The position numbers and the translations under genes are program-made. The notes below the pieces were generated by a model. The model saw nothing but the letters and a program-made list of their open reading frames with translations. It did not search any database and had not been told where the DNA came from. Below, piece after piece: positions 15,535-24,985 of a stretch of DNA of 64,000 bases; the first letter of the stretch is position 1; each line of letters starts with the position of its first letter. Origin of the DNA: Photobacterium iliopiscarium (lineage in GTDB: Bacteria; Pseudomonadota; Gammaproteobacteria; Enterobacterales; Vibrionaceae); the NCBI RefSeq assembly GCF_003026395.1, contig NZ_PYOO01000001.1:310001-374000 (forward strand). The letters are read 5' to 3'.

Positions 15535-18369
15535 TTAATAACGGTAACTCACTTTATCCACTAAGTATAAAATTGAACGATACTCGATACCACTATGTTC
15601 TGATAATCCAATTTCACACGTACGACTATTTGAATATCCTTCACTACAACCAGCAGGGACTTGTGCTTTTAACGGCGCGAGTGCACTTGCATTAAGTTCA
15701 GGTTTCGTAAAACCTTTATCGCCCGCAAAACCACAACACGTTATATCATCAGGAATAATCACCTGCATTGCACATGCCTTCGTTACACGCTCAATGATAG
15801 GCGCTAATCCTTCACGTCTGGAGGTACAAGTAATATGTAACATCACAGGATCTGCTTGCGGAATAATCTTCAATCTTGGTAAAACAAAATCGGCTACAAA
15901 TTTAAAGGGCTCATAAATCGTCAATTCTTTACGCAAATATTGCTTACTGGTACTAGCACATGGACTAGTATCCATTAATATCGGATATTGGCCTTGTAGC
16001 GACGCTTCCCATAATACATTTTCAAGTTGGTGCGCTTTTACCTGTGCTGTTTCAGGAAACCCCTTACTGATATAGGGCATGCCACAACATTGATTGTCTA
16101 AATCTTCAGGTAATATAACCTCATAACCAGCCTTTTCTAACAGCGAAATTGTTACTTCTGTTAGTGGCCGCATATCTTTTGCTTGTGCTTCAACCCCCAT
16201 ATTTCGTGCCGCACAGCTAGGGAAATAAACCACTCGCTCTTTAGTGATATTACTTATAATTGGAGGGGTTATTTTAGTCGCAGCTAATGGTAAATGCGGT
16301 GTCCATTGCGGTATTTTATGACCTGATAATTGGTAAGCTTTATGCGTTAACTTAAGCATTTTATCTGTGCCAAGTACTTTATGCATCTGACTAGCAACAA
16401 TTAATCCCGCCTTCGCAGAAGCCGTCACTGTTGCAAAATGAGCCCCTGTCCATGACGCAATTTTCTTGGCTTTTGGCGTATGATTTTGACGTAATTTACG
16501 CACTAAATCACCCGTATTAATCCCAACAGGACAACGTTCAGCGCATAAGCCCGTACCAGCACATGTATCAAGCCCATAATAACGATATGTTTTTTCCATT
16601 GCAGCTAAACGAGCAGGATCATCATTACTGCGTCGCAAGCGTGATATTTCTCGAAATACGGTATTACGCTGACGTGGCGTTAACGACAAATTACGCGAAG
16701 GACATACTGGCTCACAAAAACCACATTCAACACACTTATCAATAAGCTCATCAGCAACAGGCATGGCTTTCAAATTTTTAATATGGGCTTTTTTATCTGC
16801 ATTAATGATCACACCAGGATTTAAAATACTACCAGAATCAAAAATACCTTTAATAGCCAACATTAACTGATAGCCCTCATACCCCCATTCAAGTTCAATA
16901 AACGGTGCCATATTACGACCAGTACCATGCTCTGCTTTTAATGATCCTTGATAATCAACCGAAACCAATTGGGCAACAGCATCCATAAACGCACTGTAAC
17001 GTTCAATTTCAGCTTGTGTATCAAATGCTTGTGTAAAGACAAAGTGTAAATTCCCCGCTAAAGCATGTCCAAAAATGATAGCTTCATGGTATTCAAATTT
17101 AACAAAGAGTGTTTGCAAATCACGAACCGCTGGAGCCAATTGAGCAATAGGAAAGGCGACATCTTCAATGATGACTGTTGTACCACTTTCTCGTACCGCA
17201 CCCACCGCAGGAAACAGCTCTTTACGAATACCCCATAATTGCTCACAAACATGAGGATCACGGCTGAAATCTACTTGTTCAATGGGTGAAAAAACATTGA
17301 TTATCTGTTGTATACCATCACTTTGAAGCTGTAAATCGTGTTCATCTTCAGCATGTAACTCAATCAGTAATGCCGCCGCTTCAGTATTGCCATCAAGACC
17401 TAATTGAGCAATAAAGCGTGGCATGCCTGGTTTTTCTGCCACAGATGCCAATGAACGATTATCCATTAACTCTACCGCCGCGACACGGGTTTTACTCAAT
17501 TGACTTACCGCAAGGCATGTTTGTTCTATGTCAGAAAACACAAACAATCCTGACGCTTTAAATGCATGATTCACAACGGTGTTATAAGTTACATCGGCAA
17601 TAAAACCTAATGTACCTTCTGAGCCAATAAATAAATGCTGCAACACATCGATCGGATCATCAAAATCCACCAACGCATTTAAACTGTATCCGGTGGTATT
17701 TTTTAAGCGGTATTTATGGCGAATTTTATCGGTTAAAACACGATTAGCCTGACATTCACTCACCAATAACTTTAATTCTGAAACCATTTTAGAATGGCTT
17801 TTTTTAAAGGCAGCAATACTATTGATATCTAACGTATTAAGTAACGTACCATCCGCTAATACCACCGTCATTCCCGCAATGGTACGGTAGCTATTCTGAG
17901 AAGTACCGCAACACATGCCTGACGCATTATTAGCGACAATACCACCAATCTTACAACTATTAATCGAACCAGGATCAGGACCAATTTTTCGTCCAAATGG
18001 CGCTAAAATAGTATTAGCTTCAGCACCAATAAGCCCCGGCTGCAACCAAATTTGAGCGCCATCATTAAGCACTTTATAATCACGCCAACGTCGCGTTAAT
18101 GTAATTAACACTGAATCTGATTGAGCTTGACCAGAAAGACTCGTACCTGCGGCACGAAAAGTCATTGGAATTTGACGTTCATAGCAGGTTTTAATGACAA
18201 AAATAACTTCATCAAGCGTATCAAGCTGTAGAACTAATTGCGGTAATAAACGATAAAAACTGGCATCAGTACCATAAGCCAACATTAACGTTGGATCAGT
18301 AACAATTCTTTTTTCATCAATTTTCTGGCGTAATTGCTCTATTAAATTAGCATAAGCAGGTTGCATCAT
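15535..18369 (-). CDS. Dld-II-type D-lactate dehydrogenase (FAD + 4Fe-4S)
   Basis: 944 residues with two parts. Residues 1-480 are a VAO-type FAD-binding oxidase: R-A-A-G-T-S-L-S-G-Q-A near 76, then G-P-D-P-G-S-I and G-G-I-V-A-N-N-A-S-G-M. Residues 530-940 form a GlpC/LutA-like part with two 4Fe-4S motifs (C-V-E-C-G-F-C-E-P-V-C-P and C-A-G-T-G-L-C-A-E-R-C-P) and two CCG motifs (Q-C-C-G-M, T-C-C-G-F-A-G). This layout is that of Dld-II of Shewanella and relatives. Known role: oxidises D-lactate to pyruvate and passes electrons to quinone. Single gene; no lactate permease or lutABC genes adjacent. A D-2-hydroxyglutarate dehydrogenase of the YdiJ type is the alternative. Confidence 0.85.
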   Translation of the reverse strand: MMQPAYANLIEQLRQKIDEKRIVTDPTLMLAYGTDASFYRLLPQLVLQLDTLDEVIFVIKTCYERQIPMTFRAAGTSLSGQAQSDSVLITLTRRWRDYKVLNDGAQIWLQPGLIGAEANTILAPFGRKIGPDPGSINSCKIGGIVANNASGMCCGTSQNSYRTIAGMTVVLADGTLLNTLDINSIAAFKKSHSKMVSELKLLVSECQANRVLTDKIRHKYRLKNTTGYSLNALVDFDDPIDVLQHLFIGSEGTLGFIADVTYNTVVNHAFKASGLFVFSDIEQTCLAVSQLSKTRVAAVELMDNRSLASVAEKPGMPRFIAQLGLDGNTEAAALLIELHAEDEHDLQLQSDGIQQIINVFSPIEQVDFSRDPHVCEQLWGIRKELFPAVGAVRESGTTVIIEDVAFPIAQLAPAVRDLQTLFVKFEYHEAIIFGHALAGNLHFVFTQAFDTQAEIERYSAFMDAVAQLVSVDYQGSLKAEHGTGRNMAPFIELEWGYEGYQLMLAIKGIFDSGSILNPGVIINADKKAHIKNLKAMPVADELIDKCVECGFCEPVCPSRNLSLTPRQRNTVFREISRLRRSNDDPARLAAMEKTYRYYGLDTCAGTGLCAERCPVGINTGDLVRKLRQNHTPKAKKIASWTGAHFATVTASAKAGLIVASQMHKVLGTDKMLKLTHKAYQLSGHKIPQWTPHLPLAATKITPPIISNITKERVVYFPSCAARNMGVEAQAKDMRPLTEVTISLLEKAGYEVILPEDLDNQCCGMPYISKGFPETAQVKAHQLENVLWEASLQGQYPILMDTSPCASTSKQYLRKELTIYEPFKFVADFVLPRLKIIPQADPVMLHITCTSRREGLAPIIERVTKACAMQVIIPDDITCCGFAGDKGFTKPELNASALAPLKAQVPAGCSEGYSNSRTCEIGLSEHSGIEYRSILYLVDKVSYRY

Positions 18370-18517
18370 TACTCCACGTAATTAGTATTAGGCATAACCT
18401 TTATGCTCATAATTTTGTGTCAGAATAAATGATTCTACTGCTATCGAGATGGTGGTAACTCTTAACTAATTCACACTTTTGATGATAAGCATGAACAGTG
18501 AGGTAAATTAGTCATGA

Positions 18518-19003
18518 TTAAACAATATTAATAACATCAAACAAGACGATATTACTACCAATATGAATATCTACTTCTTCATCAACCTCTCGTCCAAGTA
18601 ATGCTTCACCAAACGGAGAACTGGGCGTAACAGTAATCACTTCTTCACCATCTATAATAAATTTCAACCCTCCCGCTGCGGGTCCTAAAAAGACTAATTT
18701 AGGCGCACCTTGATGATCTTCTAAAGAAACTAAATGACCAACAACAACCGAATGTTGCTGAGTTGGCATTTTTGCAAGTAACTGTTGGTATGCACTGATA
18801 TCAGCCTTACATTCCACGACACGTTGTGCTTGACCATGTGCAAGATAAGACGCTTCTAGTGCAAAGGTATCATATTTATTTTCAGCGACATTTTCATCGT
18901 CTGTTGCCGTGTTATAAGCTCGCATTGCTGCTTCTGTGGCAATATCTAAGGTTAGCTCTAATTGCTGCTGAATATGTTCAAGTAACACATCTTTATTCAT
19001 CAC
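18518..19003 (-). CDS. GreA/GreB-family transcription factor
   Basis: 161 residues. The N-terminal part (1-75) matches the coiled-coil domain in outline, including the acidic stretch D-D-E-N-V-A-E-N-K-Y-D that corresponds to the tip in GreA. The C-terminal FKBP-like domain carries P-S-S-P-F-G-E-A-L-L-G-R-E-V-D, the classic Gre signature. Known role of Gre factors: bind the RNA polymerase secondary channel and stimulate cleavage of backtracked transcripts. The sequence is clearly divergent from GreA and GreB proper, so it may be an auxiliary or regulatory Gre-factor homologue. Confidence 0.8.
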   Translation of the reverse strand: MMNKDVLLEHIQQQLELTLDIATEAAMRAYNTATDDENVAENKYDTFALEASYLAHGQAQRVVECKADISAYQQLLAKMPTQQHSVVVGHLVSLEDHQGAPKLVFLGPAAGGLKFIIDGEEVITVTPSSPFGEALLGREVDEEVDIHIGSNIVLFDVINIV

Positions 19004-19167
19004 TGATCCCGCTCTTAATCAAATGGGCGCTGATTATACATTGAATAAGGAGACAAACAAAAATAGCCGTAAATTATCATCAACAGCGTCATCTAATCCT
19101 AAAGAAATAGACACTTAGACCGATACAGACACTTGTTCATCACCCAAAATACCTAGGTCTATTTATT

Positions 19168-19707
19168 ATGTGGCTTGTTAAGCGATTGTTATACGTGATA
19201 TGTCTGGTTATAGTACAACCTGCTGTTGCACTTACCTCGATCCATTTACTTAATTATCAAGACAGTTATGGCAATATTTCATTAAAAGACAGTGGTGATA
19301 TCCGCTTACCCGATCCATTAATTGTTAATGGTAATCTTAATCTCGAAAATAGTCGTATTGGTATATTACCCCTCAGCCTTACCGTTAAAGGTAACCTTAA
19401 CTTGGCATATAGTGATATAGAACATTTACCGTTAGCCCTTAATGTCAAAGGCTATATCAATCTCGCTTACTCTAACATTAAAGAACTTAACTTTGGTTTA
19501 CGCGTACTCGGCGATCTTAGTGTTGCCCATACACAACTTACTAAATTACCGGATAATCTTTACGTCAAAGGGAATTTATTTCTTCAAAATAGCAAAATTC
19601 TTACTTTACCGAATAAATTGGTCGTAGACGGTAATATTTATATTGGAAATATACCACTCACAACCATTCCTAACGACATTATCATTGGCGGATCTTTATA
19701 TAGATAA
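19168..19707 (+). CDS. Secreted repeat protein with six 20-residue leucine-rich-like repeats
   Basis: 179 residues. A signal peptide (to about residue 22) precedes a run of repeats of exactly 20 residues from about residue 48, with consensus L-P-x-x-L-x-V-x-G-N-L-x-L-x-x-S-x-I-x-x. Five full copies and flanking part copies are visible. Such regular short repeats should fold as a curved solenoid similar to the 20-residue LRRs of IpaH-type proteins. Function unknown; periplasmic or secreted binding protein is the natural guess. The gene stands alone, followed by a 1.1-kb region without a clear gene. Confidence 0.75.
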   Translation: MWLVKRLLYVICLVIVQPAVALTSIHLLNYQDSYGNISLKDSGDIRLPDPLIVNGNLNLENSRIGILPLSLTVKGNLNLAYSDIEHLPLALNVKGYINLAYSNIKELNFGLRVLGDLSVAHTQLTKLPDNLYVKGNLFLQNSKILTLPNKLVVDGNIYIGNIPLTTIPNDIIIGGSLYR

Positions 19708-19817
19708 CAACACAAGATGCATAATTATAATTAATAACAACTCACTTAGAACATAAGCAAACGATTACATTTATAAAAACAAAGACAATAAACAGATATT
19801 ATAAAAGGATATAAGTT

Positions 19818-19855
19818 AGCCAGAAATGTTATAACGTGAATATGTATTTCTGGCT
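19818..19855. terminator. Long-loop hairpin downstream of the repeat protein
   Basis: Ten-bp perfect stem AGCCAGAAAT/ATTTCTGGCT with an 18-nt loop. No clear T run follows; it could end the upstream transcript or belong to a small RNA. Confidence 0.4.
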
Positions 19856-19964
19856 ACTTTGGCGGTTGATTTTTGTTATAAACAATCTTCAACAAACACT
19901 TAATTAGAGGATAATTAAGTGTATTCACTTCTTTATTGTCGACAAAGAAATGTTTAGCTCAAAC

Positions 19965-20033
19965 CTAAGCTTTAAGTGCTTTAGTTGTTTGATTTTTATG
20001 GTAAAACCACTGTCTACGACTACGTGTTTTCAT
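19965..20033 (-). CDS. Possible 22-residue basic microprotein
   Basis: ATG at 20033 preceded by an AGAGG ribosome site 7 nt upstream; predicted peptide starts M-K-T-R-S-R-R-Q-W-F and is strongly basic. The good ribosome site in an otherwise empty region is the only support. Could be a leader peptide or chance. Confidence 0.3.
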   Translation of the reverse strand: MKTRSRRQWFYHKNQTTKALKA

Positions 20034-20133
20034 TATAAACCTCTCATTTTTTTCCCAATGAGCAAGGTTGATATCACTGTATATTAATACCGTTCTTACT
20101 CGACTATTCGTGTTCTAGTTAATCAATCCTGTA

Positions 20134-20166
20134 TGACATTATAATGACATTATAATGACATATTAA
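20134..20166. repeat. Three tandem 11-bp repeats
   Basis: Two exact copies and one altered copy of TGACATTATAA in the gene-free region. Could be iterated protein-binding sites or slippage. Confidence 0.6.
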
Positions 20167-20838
20167 TTGAATTATTATGAACAACTTCATTTGTATCTCT
20201 ATTTATGACAACAATGCCTAATAATAAGTTCCATTGTGGATAAATAGTAGCGTGACAAGACTTCGAGGAGGGTAATTTAGGAAAGAATAGAAACTAAAAC
20301 TTTCTGATTTTTAAAATAACTTTCACCTAACGATCTACATCAACCTAGTTAATATAATTATGTTTTTGCTTTTTGACAACTATTCTCATCTTTTTTTTTG
20401 TAAAAAATTTCATTAATCCGTTAATTATCAACTAAAAAAAAGCTAACGCATTGCTAAATAAACAAAAAGTACATTCTATTGCCAAACAAATATTTACAGT
20501 ATTTTAGCTAAGAGATTTCATTTTTAGAAAAAATAACAACAATACACTACGTTCCAATTAAATTTACGGTTAATACATCTAAAAATAGTATTTACATAAC
20601 GTCAGATTGTAACTGTGTATCATCTTGCAAATACGCATCCACATTATTACAGACACTCCACCCAAAAACCTCAAAACTAATGCTAATAGTAAGATCCATA
20701 CCATAATAAGAATTCAGCGTTACTCCACAAATTTACGATTTAAACCAGTTACTCACTCAATAATTGATCGTAGCCCTATAAATTAATGTGTATTTATTGA
20801 TTAATAGTCACATCTTGCCATGTTTATGAGTCTATTCC

Positions 20839-21378
20839 ATGAATAAAAATCAACCGCTATTAACGACTGAACGCTTAATTCTTCGTCCTTTAGAATTATC
20901 TGACGCAACCAAGATACAACTGCTAGCAGGCAATGTTGATATCGCTAATGGTACGATTAGTGTTCCACATCCTTATTCTGATGGTATGGCAGGAAAGTGG
21001 ATAGGTAAACATTTAGCAGGTTGGCATAGTCACCAGTCTGCTATTTTTGCTATTACTCTAAAAAGTAATCACCAACTTATCGGCTGTGCAGGATTAGAAA
21101 ACATTAGCCAGCACAGTGCACAACTCGGTTATTGGATTGGCGTTCCTTTCTGGGGCAATGGTTATTGCACCGAGGCCGTTGAACGAATAAAAGAATTTGG
21201 GTTTAATAAACTCAATTTAGATCACCTTTATGGACGTCATTTAAAAACAGTGTCAGGCCCTGAAAACGTCATGATCAAAATTGGCATGAAACATGTACCC
21301 GCTCTCACAATACCCAGTCATCACGTATCACAAGATAATATTGCGATCTATGAAATGCTAAAACAGGCAGCATCATAA
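20839..21378 (+). CDS. GNAT acetyltransferase, RimJ/RimL type
   Basis: 179 residues. Begins with T-T-E-R-L-I-L-R-P-L, the usual opening of RimJ/RimL-like N-acetyltransferases, and has the G-Y-W-I-G-V-P-F-W-G-N-G-Y-C-T-E-A acetyl-CoA loop region near residues 92-115. Known family role: transfer of acetyl from acetyl-CoA to an amino group (ribosomal protein N termini, amino acids or antibiotics). Target unknown. Single-gene unit. Confidence 0.88.
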   Translation: MNKNQPLLTTERLILRPLELSDATKIQLLAGNVDIANGTISVPHPYSDGMAGKWIGKHLAGWHSHQSAIFAITLKSNHQLIGCAGLENISQHSAQLGYWIGVPFWGNGYCTEAVERIKEFGFNKLNLDHLYGRHLKTVSGPENVMIKIGMKHVPALTIPSHHVSQDNIAIYEMLKQAAS

Positions 21379-21496
21379 AGAGGCACCATAATGTAAAAAA
21401 TACTCGTCATATTATCATGCTGGTGAAAGTAGCATTTATGCTTATTAATCGTTAGCATACTCATTACTGAACGTTAGTTATTAATGAGTATTAATT

Positions 21497-21802
21497 GTGA
21501 AATCACCTTGTGTCGCTAAATGTAAAAATAATGCTGGTATTTGCAGTGGCTGTTTACGAACAATGACAGAAATCAGCCACTGGATAGCCTATCCAGAACA
21601 CCAACAACTGGCGATCATGGCTGAAATAAAAGCAATAACATCAACCCATCAATGTCCACAATGCCAACAACCCGCACAATGTGACATTCAAGCAGGAAAA
21701 TCGACCTGCTGGTGCTTTGAGATTGAACCTCGTCAAACACTCACCGATTCGCCTAATGCTTGTTTATGTCGTCAATGCTTATCATTGATGCCAACCTTAT
21801 AA
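21497..21802 (+). CDS. DUF1289 - Cys-rich CWC domain fusion
   Basis: 101 residues from a GTG start. Residues 3-40 are a DUF1289 domain (S-P-C-V-A-K-C, then C-S-G-C-L-R-T). Residues 52-98 are a Cys-rich CWC domain (C-P-Q-C, C-D-I, S-T-C-W-C-F, A-C-L-C-R-Q-C-L). Both domains are normally separate small proteins; here they are one chain with about twelve Cys, likely binding metal. Function unknown for either domain. Confidence 0.85.
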   Translation: MKSPCVAKCKNNAGICSGCLRTMTEISHWIAYPEHQQLAIMAEIKAITSTHQCPQCQQPAQCDIQAGKSTCWCFEIEPRQTLTDSPNACLCRQCLSLMPTL

Positions 21803-21923
21803 TATTTCACCATATAGACAGACACCAACCGCTATGCCATTAATACATCCAAGCCGTTACAATTATTACTATATTATAAGATAATACAACGCACATACGC
21901 GCTCGATACTATCTGGAACCAAT

Positions 21924-22964
21924 ATGGACATAAAAGTTAATAAGCGTCAGGGACAGCTTCTTAGCGATACAATTACCCAATGGCAACAACAGCAGCTGAT
22001 TGATGATCAACAAGCACAGCAATTACGTCAGAGTTACCACATCATTAATTTTGATTGGAAACTCCTTGCTGTCTATTCTTTTTGGATTGCTATCGCCTGC
22101 TTTATTCTTTCAGTGATCTTATTGGTCGCTGATGATTATCTAATGGCATTAGTCTCACGTCTCATTAACACTCCAGCAAGCGTGCTAACGGTACTAAGTG
22201 CTATTCTTGCTAGCCTATTGTTTTACTTCGGTGTTAAACGCCGCCAGCGCTATCCACAAAAAACCGTCAGTAATGAAGCCATGTTCTTTTTTGGTGTACT
22301 CATAACAGCCGTAGCAAGTGGATTTTTCAGTCACACCACTTTAGCATTACATTGGCGCGACAGTATTTTCATACTCCTTCCAACAATAGTTTATGCGATT
22401 GTCGGACTTCAACTTCGATCTGTCTTAGTGTGGTTATTTGCTTTATTGGGTATTGGCTTATGGGTGCTAACTGAAACCTCATACCTTGCACAAGATCATT
22501 ACCTTTTTTGGGGAATGAACATTCCATTACGGTTTATATTGGTAGGAATACTGATTGTGGGATTAAGCGCCATCTTTAAGCCTCATAGTCGATTCTACTT
22601 TGCTAAAGAAGCCACGTTGTTTATTGGCTTGATTTATTTCTTTACTGCGTTATGGATGCTAACTATTTTTGGTAATTATGACAGCTTACGGGCTTGGTCT
22701 CATGTCAAACAGGTCGAATTGTGGGGCTGGAGTGTCGCAATGTTCTGCATTACTATAAGCGCAATTTTTTACGGCATTAAAACCAACACCTCTTTAATAC
22801 GCGCTTTTGGTATTATCTTTTTATTACTGTGTCTCTATAGCCGTTACTTTGAATATTTCTGGAACACGTTACACAAAGCGCTATTTTTTGCGATATTAGC
22901 ATTAAGTTTTTGGGGAATAGGCAGCCGCGCAGAAAAAATTTGGCAATTAGGTAACAAAAAATAA
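21924..22964 (+). CDS. DUF2157-type multi-pass membrane protein
   Basis: 346 residues. A soluble N terminus (1-45) with Q-L-I-D-D-Q-Q-A-Q-Q-L-R resembles the DUF2157 start, followed by about ten membrane segments. The family is conserved in bacteria without known function. It lies 120 bp after the DUF1289-CWC gene on the same strand and could share its transcript. A hairpin follows. Confidence 0.7.
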   Translation: MDIKVNKRQGQLLSDTITQWQQQQLIDDQQAQQLRQSYHIINFDWKLLAVYSFWIAIACFILSVILLVADDYLMALVSRLINTPASVLTVLSAILASLLFYFGVKRRQRYPQKTVSNEAMFFFGVLITAVASGFFSHTTLALHWRDSIFILLPTIVYAIVGLQLRSVLVWLFALLGIGLWVLTETSYLAQDHYLFWGMNIPLRFILVGILIVGLSAIFKPHSRFYFAKEATLFIGLIYFFTALWMLTIFGNYDSLRAWSHVKQVELWGWSVAMFCITISAIFYGIKTNTSLIRAFGIIFLLLCLYSRYFEYFWNTLHKALFFAILALSFWGIGSRAEKIWQLGNKK

Positions 22965-22970
22965 TAAAAA

Positions 22971-23001
22971 GCCGCTGTGATAATAATAATTAACCAGCGG
23001 C
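22971..23001. terminator. Hairpin after the DUF2157 gene
   Basis: Seven-bp GCCGCTG/CAGCGGC stem with a 17-nt loop; A run before it, so it may serve the minus-strand gene as well. Confidence 0.5.
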
Positions 23002-23056
23002 ATTATAAAAAACGACTCTAATCGTACATCAAATTATAAAAAAGTAGAGACATCGA

Positions 23057-23392
23057 TTATTTAACGGCATGTTGTTCTAAATTGTATAATCGAATTTCAT
23101 GTAACACACGCTCAGTTAACATATCATTCATTGTGTTTCGCATTGATTCCTGCATATCAGAAATAACAGGAAATACATTTTGATTCATTTCATCTAAACA
23201 ATGTTTAGATACTTTCATTTTCAAATCAAACTCAAACGAAGCAAGTACTAAAAACTTTTCCATTCGCTCGATAACAATGTCAATCATGTAACTATCTGCA
23301 CCTAAATCTAACAATTCCTGTTCAACAATTAATTCTAACGGCGTACGATCGCGAGGCTGTTCTTTTACTGGAAACGCAAGAATATTTGACAT
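23057..23392 (-). CDS. Hypothetical cytoplasmic protein, 111 residues
   Basis: Start chosen at 23392 (M-S-N-I-L-A-F-P-V), 5 nt behind a perfect GAGGAGG site; a second ATG directly upstream and one at 23422 are less well placed. The protein is acidic and helical with several Met-rich stretches and no membrane segment. Family not recognised. Divergent from the creA-like gene. Confidence 0.65.
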   Translation of the reverse strand: MSNILAFPVKEQPRDRTPLELIVEQELLDLGADSYMIDIVIERMEKFLVLASFEFDLKMKVSKHCLDEMNQNVFPVISDMQESMRNTMNDMLTERVLHEIRLYNLEQHAVK

Positions 23393-23422
23393 CATATCCT
23401 CCTCATAATCAGTAATAATCAT

Positions 23423-23781
23423 CCGTTGATAATTATTATAATAACAATATTGCTACATTCATCCTATGTGTAATTTTAACAATTGAAAAGACCATTTTTA
23501 ATAAAATATCTCATTTTTACGAAAAACTTGATTTTATAACACGATAAATAAATCAATATAATCCTTATTTATCAACCTGTTAATGTGATATCATTTTCCC
23601 ATTTAACGCTATGATATTTATTTTTACCACACTGAACTAAGTATGATTTATTGATGACAAAACCACTATATGAAATAGTGTATAATGAAAATAATAGAAT
23701 TTTACGTATAACTTAGCGTAATAATAACAAACTATAATTAAAATGTTTAAGTGAGATTGTTCATTAAACAGGGAGTTTTAT
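23423..23781. other. Divergent intergenic region
   Basis: 359 bp between the hypothetical gene and creA; very A+T-rich, presumably both promoters. Nothing else seen. Confidence 0.5.
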
Positions 23782-24261
23782 ATGAGAAAAGTTTTAATCG
23801 CCGCAAGTTCACTTGCTATCGCATTAACACTAAGTGGTTGCTCAGATAATGAAGTGGGTGATGTTTCTTTAGGAATGTTCACCACTAAAGATATTAAATT
23901 AAATACATTAATCGATCCGGTAGTACCGGGTGTTACATGTCATATAGCGAGTATTGAAGCAGATTTAAGTTTGGCCGATCCTTCTGATTCTTCTATTTCA
24001 TGCCGCCAAACAGGTGAAATAACGCCTGAAATGATAGCTAATATTGATAAATCAAAATCAGGCGAAGTCGTCTTTAAAAAATCGAAAAGTATCTTTTTTA
24101 AATCAATGAAAATACGTCGAATTTATGATCCTCAATCAGAAACATTGATGTATTTATCATATTCAACTAAAACGACAACCGGTAGTTATAAACACAGTTT
24201 ATCAACAGTACCATTGTGGGGAACTAAAGCTTACGTTGCTCCCGCTACTGCAACTAAATAA
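23782..24261 (+). CDS. CreA-family lipoprotein
   Basis: 159 residues. Signal with lipobox L-S-G-C (Cys about 20). The body matches CreA: V-G-D-V-S-L-G at the start, D-P-V-V-P-G-V-T-C-H, then S-I-S-C-R-Q-T-G, with two conserved Cys that can pair. E. coli CreA is a small periplasmic protein of unknown function encoded next to creBCD; here it is a lipoprotein and no creBCD is present. Single gene, preceded by an AGGGAG ribosome site. Confidence 0.82.
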   Translation: MRKVLIAASSLAIALTLSGCSDNEVGDVSLGMFTTKDIKLNTLIDPVVPGVTCHIASIEADLSLADPSDSSISCRQTGEITPEMIANIDKSKSGEVVFKKSKSIFFKSMKIRRIYDPQSETLMYLSYSTKTTTGSYKHSLSTVPLWGTKAYVAPATATK

Positions 24262-24505
24262 TAATTAATAGCAATATTGCCTCTTTACTATTAAAGATAA
24301 CTAAGAGGCTTTAATGCTAACTGATAACGGAATAACACCAAGAACATTAATTTAAAAACATTGAAAACAACTAAATTTTTTATTAAAAGCTATCAATGCC
24401 TTACTATTATACCTAATACAAATATAGACACGTATTTTTCAATGAATAAAAATATTATTTACTTTATTTTTACTTGTTTAAATTTTATAACTAAAGAACG
24501 TTTGA

Positions 24506-24793
24506 TTACTTACGTAAATAATTTTTCATTAATAATAAACCAATAGTTGCCATACATATTCCTGTTAGCAAAACAACAAAATTCTTATGTTGATCAACTG
24601 CTAATATATTTTCCTCATATGTATTATGATACAAATCAGAACCAGCAAGATTAAGAAACGCTCCCATTTCAGTAAATATATGCTCTTGACCAATTATGCC
24701 ACTGAATAACATACCACTCCATAACAGATAAATAATGCCTAAAGAAACAGAAATAAAACCCCAACTTGCTTTAACATCCATATTCAAATCCAT
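24506..24793 (-). CDS. Small membrane protein with two segments
   Basis: 95 residues with hydrophobic segments at about 13-32 and 70-89 and a hydrophilic loop between, probably periplasmic. Start could be the first or fifth codon (both Met). Family not recognised. Confidence 0.55.
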   Translation of the reverse strand: MDLNMDVKASWGFISVSLGIIYLLWSGMLFSGIIGQEHIFTEMGAFLNLAGSDLYHNTYEENILAVDQHKNFVVLLTGICMATIGLLLMKNYLRK

Positions 24794-24943
24794 TCAGTGA
24801 CATTTTTACGCTTCCAATAATAAGATTTCCTGAGAATATTACAAATGAAAAATAATAACAATTCACAAGGTAAATGTTATTAATATTTTACTGACCTTTA
24901 TTTAATATTTTTGTGACCTTCATTCATTATCTTTAATAAAAAA

Positions 24944-24970
24944 AGCGATACCGCAGTATCGCTAAGTAAT
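24944..24970 (-). terminator. mog terminator
   Basis: AGCGATAC/GTATCGCT stem (24944-24951 / 24956-24963), T-rich on the minus strand after it. Confidence 0.8.
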
Positions 24971-24985
24971 ATCATTGAAAAATAG

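Larger units (their letters stand above)
19708..20838. other. 1.1-kb region without a convincing protein gene
   Basis: A+T-rich stretch containing a ten-bp hairpin (19818-19855), a possible 22-codon ORF on the minus strand (19965-20033), and three tandem 11-bp repeats (20134-20166). No longer ORF on either strand is believable. Unusually long gap for this window; could hold a small RNA or decayed DNA. Confidence 0.6.

Noticed and set aside
15507-15695. 62-residue plus-strand ORF opposite the end of the Dld-II gene
   Set aside because: Antisense to a long, well-supported coding region.
24361-24546. 61-residue ORF after creA
   Set aside because: Very A+T-rich, Lys/Asn/Ile/Phe low complexity, overlaps the end of the opposite gene and has no ribosome site.
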